From DALYJJ01 sp031969915 (GTDB lineage: Bacteria; Acidobacteriota; Terriglobia; Bryobacterales; Bryobacteraceae), in NCBI GenBank assembly GCA_031969915.1, contig DALYJJ010000068.1:1-31600 (forward strand): a DNA stretch of 31,600 bases, written 5' to 3'. The number at the start of each line of letters is the position of its first letter. Position 1 is the first letter of the stretch. The notes below the pieces were generated by a model. That model did not search any database. It saw only the letters and a program-made list of their open reading frames with translations, and was not told the DNA's origin. Below, in pieces: positions 23,862 through 29,879 of this stretch. The position numbers and the translations under genes are program-made.

Positions 23862-25055
23862 CGCGGCGGGCCCGCGAGCGGATAGGTGAGCGTCCGCTCC
23901 AGCCACTCCGCGTTGTCTCGCACGGCTTCCTCCAGCTTGCGCAGCAGGTCCGAACGGCGTTCATACAGCCGATAGCCGCCGCGCGCGCGCAGATACCCCT
24001 TGGCCTTTGGCTCCGCCGCGCAGAGCGCTTCGAAGCCCATCTCCGCGGCGCGCGCCTCATACTGCGCGCGGTTGTCCAGCAGCGCCTTCACCAGGAATGG
24101 CAACAGCAGCGAATAGTCGGCTTGCAGGCTCTCTGTGGTCTGCAGGTACAGGTCCTTGTCTACCTTGCCCCAGGTCACCGCTTCGGCCGGCGGACACGAA
24201 GAGAGCGACCCGTCGGTCACCGGCGCGGTGACGATCTGCACGTCGAAGTGNNNNNNNNNNTCCGCCCCCCAGGATGAACGTACCGAGCGCGTAGGGTTCC
24301 TGGTCGAACAGCCCCCAGCGATGATACGCACAGGCTTCGAAGACCTCGGCGTGCAGATCGAGTTCGAAGCCGTATTCGCCGAGCAACCCGGCCCGCTTCA
24401 TCGCCCAGAGCTTCATCGAGTTGAGGAACACGCTGCCGTCCGCCGGCGCGCCCACGAAGACCGGGATGGCCAGGCGATGGCACGTCGCCAGCAAGCCCGG
24501 TGCGACGCCGTTGCGCCGCTCCTGCGCGGCGTAGTGCGCGCCGAGCCGGTAGCGCATCTCCGTGCCCGTCATCCGGTGCTGGAACTCGGGGCTTTGAAGG
24601 ACGGCCGTGAGGAAGCGGTCCTGATCGAGCAGCACGTCCTCGTCGAACGCCATGTCCGTGACGCGGATCGTCCTCTCCTCGCGCAGCGCGGCGTCGTCCG
24701 AGTGAATCGAGACTTCGTGCACCGGATGGCCGCCGTGCTCGTCAAGCGAACGGTGGCCGTCGTGATAACAGACCGCGTCGGTCGTGCTCAGATAGGCGAT
24801 CCAGCCGGTCTCGAGCAGCGGAATGAGCCACGTCTGATGCTGTCCGCTCACCGTCACCGGACCCGCGATGGCGAGCGTCAGGGGGCAGCCCATGCCGATG
24901 GCCCGGTCGAGGATGTCGTAGATGCGGCGCAGATAGGCGCCGCCGAACGCGGGCAGGCAGTTTCGAAAGAGTTCATCGAGCGTGGCGCACTCGTCCACGC
25001 GGCGTGTACGCACGCTCCGGCGGGGCGCGCCGCAGGGATGGCTGAGATCGGACAT
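23858..25055 (-). CDS. Deoxyhypusine synthase-like protein, interrupted by an assembly gap
   Basis: Two reading frames flank the N run: 265 residues from the ATG at 25055 to 24261, and 130 residues from 24250 to the stop at 23858. Together they match the deoxyhypusine synthase fold in order: TLAIAGPVTVSG and YLSTTDAVCYHDGHRS in the Rossmann part; IPVFVGAPADGS (the family's IPVF..DGS); FILGGG right before the gap; then DGSLSSCPPAEAVTWGK after it. WGK keeps the lysine (codon 24166-24164) that carries the reaction intermediate in true deoxyhypusine synthases. The usual NAD-site TAGG is replaced by TTDA. Bacteria have no eIF5A, so the substrate is probably a polyamine or another amine; that is inference. 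The two frames differ by one base across the 10 N, so the true gap is a multiple of three if the gene is intact. Third gene in the mqnP-mqnE run. Confidence 0.85.
24251..24260. other. Assembly gap (10 N)
   Basis: Ten N bases inside the deoxyhypusine synthase-like gene. The length is probably a placeholder, since a gap of ten bases puts the two halves of the gene out of frame, and family alignment suggests about 15-20 residues are missing between GGG and HFDVQ. Confidence 0.95.
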
Positions 25056-25070
25056 CGCTACCAGTGTCGC

Positions 25071-26195
25071 CTACACCAGCACGGTGAAGGTAGCTTCGGC
25101 CCGCTGCACGGGCCGGTACAACGTGTCGCGCTCCACCGGTTCGCGCCCCGCCTCGCGAATAAGGCGCAGCAGCTCGCCGCGGCGCATACCTTGCGATGTG
25201 GTTGCGCCCGCGTCGTGGTAGATCTTCTCCTCCACCACGGTGCCGTCGATGTCGTCGGCGCCGAAGCGCTGGGCCACTTGTGCGATGCGCGGCGTCATCA
25301 TGATCCAGTACGCCTTGATGTGCGGGATGTTGTCCAGCATCAGGCGGGCCACCGCGATGTTGCGAATGTCGTTGAAGCCGGTGGTCTTGGGGATGTGCTG
25401 CAGCGGAGTGTTGTCGGGATGGAACGCGAGCGGAATATAGGTGACAAAGCCGCCCGTTTCATCCTGCACGTTGCGCAACCGCACCAGGTGATCCACGCGG
25501 TCCTCTTCGTTTTCGATGTGCCCGTAGAGCATCGTGCAGTTAGACTTCAACCCCAGCCGGTGCGCCTCACGGGCCACGTCCAGCCACTGGTCGCCGTCGA
25601 TCTTGTGGTCGCAGATGATGCGCCGCACTCGCTCGATAAACACTTCCGCGCCGCCGCCGGGCAGGGAATCGACGCCCGCCGCCTGCAGCCGTTCCAGCGT
25701 TTCGCGAATGGTGAGCTTGCTGCGCTTGGCCAGAAAGCCAACCTCCACCATCGTGAAGGCCTTCAGGTGGACCTGCGGAAAGCGCTCCTTCAGGCCGCGC
25801 AGCATCTCGCAGTACCAATCGAGAGTCAATTCCGGATGCAGCCCGCCGACAATGTGAAACTCAGTGACCGCTTCACTCCAGCCGCGGCCCGCCGTTTCCC
25901 ACACCTGGTCGAGCGACATGGTGTAGCCCCTCGGGTCCTTCGCCTTCTTGCCGAAGGCGCACAGGCGGCAGCTCGCCACGCACACGTCGGTCGGATTGAT
26001 GTGCCGGTTGACGTTGAAGTAGGTGACGTTGCCGTGCAGGCGCTCGCGGACCAGGTTCGCCAGGTAACCCACCGCCAGCAGGTCGCCCGTGCGGTAGAGC
26101 GTCAGCCCGTCGTCGAAGGAGAGGCGCTCGCCGGCCTCGACCTTCTCGAGGATCGGCTTCAAACGGGAGTCGTCGATAATCGGCGCAAGTGGCAT
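25071..26195 (-). CDS. mqnE: Aminodeoxyfutalosine synthase MqnE
   Basis: A 374-residue radical SAM enzyme of the futalosine menaquinone pathway; it joins 3-[(1-carboxyvinyl)oxy]benzoate to SAM-derived adenosine to give aminodeoxyfutalosine. Features: NVNRHINPTDVCVASCRLCAF with the cluster cysteines C72, C76 and C79; FHIVGGLHPE; HLKAFTMVEV; and DSLPGGGAEVF (PGGG at 179-182). These favour MqnE over MqnC or CofH. The length is typical. It lies 3 bases after mqnP and 15 bases before the deoxyhypusine synthase-like gene. MqnA, MqnC and MqnD are not in the window, so the pathway must be completed elsewhere. Confidence 0.93.
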   Translation of the reverse strand: MPLAPIIDDSRLKPILEKVEAGERLSFDDGLTLYRTGDLLAVGYLANLVRERLHGNVTYFNVNRHINPTDVCVASCRLCAFGKKAKDPRGYTMSLDQVWETAGRGWSEAVTEFHIVGGLHPELTLDWYCEMLRGLKERFPQVHLKAFTMVEVGFLAKRSKLTIRETLERLQAAGVDSLPGGGAEVFIERVRRIICDHKIDGDQWLDVAREAHRLGLKSNCTMLYGHIENEEDRVDHLVRLRNVQDETGGFVTYIPLAFHPDNTPLQHIPKTTGFNDIRNIAVARLMLDNIPHIKAYWIMMTPRIAQVAQRFGADDIDGTVVEEKIYHDAGATTSQGMRRGELLRLIREAGREPVERDTLYRPVQRAEATFTVLV

Positions 26196-26198
26196 GAT

Positions 26199-27107
26199 TC
26201 AGTTGCCCAGAATGTCAGCGGCCCAGAAAACGAAGAATAGCACGCTGACCCAGCCATTCATCGTGAAGAACGCGGCGTCGATGCGCGAGAGGTCGCCGGC
26301 GCGCACCAACCGGTGCTCCCACAGAAGCAGTCCGGCCACCACGGCGACGCCCGCGGCACTCACCGGCCCCAGCGAGAAGGAGACCGCGAGCATCCCCAGG
26401 CAGGCCAGCATCGCAGCGTGGAGAAGCCGTGAGATCCAGAGCGCGGCGGGCACGCCGACCCGGCTGGGCAGGCTGTAGAGGCCCTGGCTGCGGTCGAAAT
26501 CGTAATCCTGGCAGGAGTAGATGATGTCGAAGCCCGCCGTCCAGGAGGTGACCGCCGCGGTGAGCCAGAGGATGCGCGGATCGAGTTCGCCGCGCATCGC
26601 GATCCACGCCGCCGCCGGAGCGATGCCCAGGCTCAAGCCGAGCACGATGTGCGACAGCGACGTGAATCGCTTGCAGAATGAGTAGAAGAATACGATGCCG
26701 AGCGCCACCGGCGCGAGCGCGAAACAAAGTGGGTTGAGCATCCGCGCGGCCAGCAGAAACACTGCGCAGGCAGCCGCCGTGAAACCCCAGGCGAAGCGCC
26801 GCGACAGAAGGCCCGCGGGCAAATGGCGGGCCGCCGTCCGGGGGTTGCGCGAGTCGATCGCCTGGTCCAGGATCCGGTTGAAGGCCATCGCCGCCGAGCG
26901 CGCGGCCACCATCGCGGCCACAATCCAACCCAGCCGCCAGGCCAAGCCCCCCGTTGCGAAGCCTTCGTCGCGCCAGGCCAGCAGCGCACCCGTGAGCGCA
27001 AAGGGCAGCGCAAACACCGAGTGCTCGAACTTGATCATGTCGAGCGTCAAACGCAGCCGGCGGAGAAACGAAAGATCCTGCATGGGATGTGCGGATGAAG
27101 TTACCAT
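26199..27107 (-). CDS. mqnP: UbiA-family prenyltransferase MqnP
   Basis: A 302-residue integral membrane prenyltransferase of the UbiA superfamily with about eight or nine hydrophobic segments. The two prenyl-diphosphate-binding Asp motifs are NRILDQAIDSRNPRTA (N77, D81, D85) and DIIYSCQDYDFDR (D194, D201, D203, D205). In the futalosine pathway MqnP prenylates the 1,4-dihydroxy-6-naphthoate product; the neighbouring mqnE supports that assignment over UbiA for ubiquinone. The longest start is at 27107, only 8 bases from the divergent DUF192 ATG. A second ATG at 27083 (MQDLSFLRR) leaves more room for promoters and may be the real one. First gene of the seven-gene run. Confidence 0.9.
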   Translation of the reverse strand: MVTSSAHPMQDLSFLRRLRLTLDMIKFEHSVFALPFALTGALLAWRDEGFATGGLAWRLGWIVAAMVAARSAAMAFNRILDQAIDSRNPRTAARHLPAGLLSRRFAWGFTAAACAVFLLAARMLNPLCFALAPVALGIVFFYSFCKRFTSLSHIVLGLSLGIAPAAAWIAMRGELDPRILWLTAAVTSWTAGFDIIYSCQDYDFDRSQGLYSLPSRVGVPAALWISRLLHAAMLACLGMLAVSFSLGPVSAAGVAVVAGLLLWEHRLVRAGDLSRIDAAFFTMNGWVSVLFFVFWAADILGN

Positions 27108-27115
27108 TTTAGTTC

Positions 27116-27574
27116 ATGGCTCTCCGGACCCGGCTTTCCGTGGCGTTGCCGCTGCTGCTCGCGCTTGCGTCTTGCGGTGAGAACACCGCTTCGCCCGACG
27201 ATCTGAAGTTGAAGACCGTCACCCTGCCGGGCGGGCAGAAGATCAAAGCCGAGGTCCGCGTTACCGATATCGAGATCGCGCGCGGCATGATGTTCCGCGA
27301 GTCCCTTGCGCCCGACCGCGGCATGCTGTTCGTCCACCAGAAACCGGCCCACTACAGCTATTGGATGTACCAGGTCACCATCCCGCTGGACATTATCTGG
27401 CTGGACACCAGCCGCACCATCGTCGAAATTCACGAGAACACTCCGCCGTGCTCCACCAAGGCCAGCGAGTGTCCGAGTTACGGCGGCAGGCAGCAAGCGC
27501 AGTACGTGCTGGAACTGGCCGGCGGCATGACCGCGAAGTATGGCCTCAAGACCGGCCAACGCCTCCTTTTTTGA
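27116..27574 (+). CDS. DUF192 lipoprotein
   Basis: A 152-residue protein with a lipoprotein signal: hydrophobic stretch then LALASC with the lipid-modified Cys at residue 20. Residues about 33-152 are a DUF192 domain: IKAEVRVTDIEIARGMMFRE (the family's A.GLM.R box), RGMLFVH, YSYWMYQVTIPLDIIWLD, and the closing QYVLELAGGMTAKYGLKTGQ. DUF192 proteins are small beta-barrel proteins of unknown biochemical role, usually exported. It lies 8 bases before larB, and the two probably share a transcript. No good ribosome binding site is visible before the ATG. Confidence 0.92.
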   Translation: MALRTRLSVALPLLLALASCGENTASPDDLKLKTVTLPGGQKIKAEVRVTDIEIARGMMFRESLAPDRGMLFVHQKPAHYSYWMYQVTIPLDIIWLDTSRTIVEIHENTPPCSTKASECPSYGGRQQAQYVLELAGGMTAKYGLKTGQRLLF

Positions 27575-27582
27575 AGAACCTT

Positions 27583-28329
27583 ATGGACCAATCGCAACTC
27601 CGACGGCTGCTGGAAGAAGTGCGCGCGGGCGCTCTCGACGTGGACGCCGCGATGACCCGGATGAAGCACCTCCCGTTCGAGGACTTGGGCTTCGCCAAAG
27701 TGGACCACCATCGCGCGCTCCGGCATGGGATGCCGGAGGTGGTCTTCGGACTCGGCAAGACGCCGCAACAGATTGCGGAGATCGCCACGCGCCTGTTGGA
27801 GAACGCGCCGAACGTCCTGGCGACGCGGGCCAGCGAGGAGGCCGCGGCGTTGCTTAAACAGCGTCACCCGGATGCCGAGTACTTTCCCTTGTCCGGCGCC
27901 CTGCGCGTCTGGCGGGACCGGACCGTGCACGGCAAGGGAACGCTCGCCGTAGTGTGCGCCGGCACCAGCGATATCTTCGTGGCTGAGGAGGCGCAAGTCA
28001 CCGCCGAGGTCATGGGCAACGAGGTGGACGTGATTCACGACATCGGCGTGGCGGGCATTCACCGGCTGATGAACAACCGCGAGCGCTTGACCAAGGCGCG
28101 GGTGATCGTGGTCTGCGCCGGCATGGAAGGCGCGCTGCCGAGCGCCGTGGGCGGCCTGGTCTCCTGCCCCGTGATCGCCGTGCCCACCAGCGTGGGCTAC
28201 GGGGCGAGCTTCCATGGCCTGGCGGCCATGCTCGGAATGCTCAATAGCTGCGCCAGCAATGTCACCGTCGTGAACATCGACAACGGCTTCGGCGCCGGTT
28301 ACGTCGCGAGCCTGATCAACCGTTTGTAG
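27583..28329 (+). CDS. larB: Nickel-pincer nucleotide biosynthesis protein LarB
   Basis: A 248-residue protein matching LarB, a PurE-related carboxylase/hydrolase that acts on nicotinic acid adenine dinucleotide in the first step of the nickel-pincer cofactor of lactate racemase. Family landmarks: LPFEDLGFAKVDHHRALRHG, PEVVFGLGKTPQQI, VVCAGTSDIFVAEEA, DVIHDIGVAGIHRL, VVCAGMEGALPSAVGGLV, PTSVGYGASFHGLAA and NIDNGFGAGY. The length is normal. The partner genes larC and larE, and a LarA-type racemase, are not in the window. The ATG at 27583 was chosen over the open upstream frame because DUF192 occupies that sequence. Confidence 0.95.
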   Translation: MDQSQLRRLLEEVRAGALDVDAAMTRMKHLPFEDLGFAKVDHHRALRHGMPEVVFGLGKTPQQIAEIATRLLENAPNVLATRASEEAAALLKQRHPDAEYFPLSGALRVWRDRTVHGKGTLAVVCAGTSDIFVAEEAQVTAEVMGNEVDVIHDIGVAGIHRLMNNRERLTKARVIVVCAGMEGALPSAVGGLVSCPVIAVPTSVGYGASFHGLAAMLGMLNSCASNVTVVNIDNGFGAGYVASLINRL

Positions 28330-28338
28330 CCGGTCCGG

Positions 28339-29335
28339 TCACTTCGCGGCGCGGCCCAGCAACCGGATGTCCAGGAAGCTGTTGTGCGAAACGCCCGGCG
28401 TCGTGATGGTGACGTGGTAGCTTCCACCGGCGACGGTGGCGTAGAGCTGATCCCGCGCCTCCGCTTGCCGCTCGGCCCGCCGCCGCGCGTATTGCTCGCG
28501 AGTGGTTCCCATCTTCCGGTAGACTTCGCCCGGCCAGTCCGGATCGAGATGATCCAGCATCAGGAAGGGCTGCTGGAGCGGACGGCCGCTCGGGTCGCGC
28601 CAGTAGGGATGCCACGCCATGTTGCCATCCTGGTTCACGCATGCTTTGAGTCGAAGATCGATCTGGCACAGGCGAACCGCGGCGCGGCCGCCGCGCGAGT
28701 GCCCGAATGCGCCGGCGCGAGTGATGTCCAGGCGGGAACGGAACTCGTCCGGCGCGCCGTCCAACTTCTTCGACACCTGGTCAAACGTGAACCGAAGGTC
28801 GCGGGCGAGGAGTTCCGTCAATTGCTTCTCCCGGGCTTCCGGGTCGCCACCGGACCCGCGCGGGGCCGGCGGCTCCGGCGGATGATCGACTGCGATTACA
28901 ACGTACCCGTGACTGGCGAGATCCTGCATCTGTATCGTTTACGCGGCTGCGGGTACGCCGCCGCCCGGCGAGAACAGCAGGACGGGAAGCTTCCCGCCCG
29001 GGATCAACGGCGCGTCGCCGGCGGCGTGTGACCGGAGCGCTCCGGACACGATCGCCGGCCATGCCGGGCCGAACAGGTTTTCGGAGGCGGCACCGCTCGA
29101 GACCGCGCTGGGCGGTAGGTAGCGCGCCGGCTCGGCCTTCCTGCCCCGCTGCGCCGGGTACCAGAGCGTAACGTGCAGCGGCCGTTCGGAATCGCCAGTG
29201 AGACGGAACAGCCTTTGACCGGTCCCATGAGGTCCGGAGGGCGGAGGCAGCGCGGGATCTACTGCACCAATGAGAAGAAAGGGGAGAAAAAAGGGAGAAG
29301 AAGAACGGGCAACAGAGGCACCAGGCTTCAGACAC
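28339..29335 (-). pseudogene. Alpha/beta hydrolase (PAF-acetylhydrolase-like) with an in-frame stop
   Basis: One continuous frame encodes a hydrolase in two parts separated by a single TAA at 28939-28941. Upstream of the stop: PPPSGPHGTGQRLFRL, PLHVTLWYPA, and GGKLPVLLFSPGGGVPAAA. Downstream: TIQMQDLASHGYVVIAVDHP, then the nucleophile elbow GHSRGG, MLDHLDPDW and the catalytic His in GVSHNSF. Read through the stop, the protein is complete in order, and TAA sits where a Tyr or other residue would lie; TAC to TAA would be one base. The N-terminal start is also unclear: this frame has no ATG or GTG after its last upstream stop. A GTG at 29333-29335 in the neighbouring frame could reach it only through a one-base shift in the A6 run at 29287-29292. 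It is probably a recent pseudogene, or a base-call or assembly error. Confidence 0.75.
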
Positions 29336-29388
29336 CGTCTGACGCCCGGTGGTTCCCAACGGGAAATCGAACTATACGCCCGCGGGGC

Positions 29389-29775
29389 TTAGCCAGCCAC
29401 CGCCAGGACGCGATCTTCGGCCGATACCTGGCCGAACACGTAAAACCCGAACAGCGGTTTCGAATCGCCGCGCCCCCAGCGATTCATCTTCCACTGCACG
29501 CGAAGGTGCCGCACTTCCGGGCGGTCCGATAGATCCAATAGGATCGTGTAGGTGCCACAGTAGAACTTCTGCGGATACGCGACCAACGGACGAGCGCCCC
29601 AATCCGTTCCGTCCGCTGAGCCCCAAATGGAAAGGTCAAGGCTTTCCTGTTCAATGATCCGTGTGATGCCGAGCGTCAGAACAAGCAGCTTGCCAGCCGC
29701 CTCGCCGAGCTCCAGGACCGGCCCCGATCCATCCTCACACGCCGTAGTTTCCGCTAGCAGAAAGTTGGGTAGCAT
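29389..29775 (-). CDS. Small conserved protein of unknown function
   Basis: A 128-residue protein with no signal peptide and no motif I can assign. It opens MLPNFLLAETTACEDGSGPV and contains LLVLTLGITRIIEQESLDLS, IWGSADGTDWG, PQKFYCGTYTILLDL and HLRVQWKMNRWGRG. The alternating strands, ending FGFYVF, suggest a jelly-roll (discoidin-like) beta sandwich; that is a guess from pattern alone. I recall similar small proteins in acidobacterial genomes but no assigned role. The ATG at 29775 is chosen because GGGGAG lies 6 bases upstream; an in-frame GTG at 29799 would swallow that site. It has its own AT-rich upstream region, between the broken hydrolase and the lytic transglycosylase. Confidence 0.75.
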   Translation of the reverse strand: MLPNFLLAETTACEDGSGPVLELGEAAGKLLVLTLGITRIIEQESLDLSIWGSADGTDWGARPLVAYPQKFYCGTYTILLDLSDRPEVRHLRVQWKMNRWGRGDSKPLFGFYVFGQVSAEDRVLAVAG

Positions 29776-29781
29776 TTCCTT

Positions 29782-29787
29782 CTCCCC
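29782..29787 (-). promoter_or_regulatory. GGGGAG ribosome binding site for the 128-residue protein
   Basis: GGGGAG on the minus strand lies 6 bases before the ATG at 29775 and sets the start there. Confidence 0.6.
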
Positions 29788-29804
29788 AATCCCTTTCACA
29801 GATT

Positions 29805-29832
29805 CTCATATAACAGGACGAAATGAAAGCAA
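29805..29832 (-). promoter_or_regulatory. Candidate promoter in an AT-rich patch
   Basis: On the minus strand TTGCTT (29832-29827) and TATGAG (29810-29805) are 16 bases apart, and the start would fall about 20 bases before the ATG at 29775. Both hexamers are imperfect. The surrounding 29795-29870 is visibly AT-richer than the rest of the window, which fits a promoter region. Confidence 0.4.
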
Positions 29833-29879
29833 TTATTCCGTGACAGAATCTTTGCAAGCGATTTCTTATTTCCGCGGGC

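Noticed and set aside
24135..26240. 701-codon plus-strand frame running through the N gap
   Set aside because: It crosses the unknown bases and lies opposite mqnE and the deoxyhypusine synthase-like gene, both with strong motifs.
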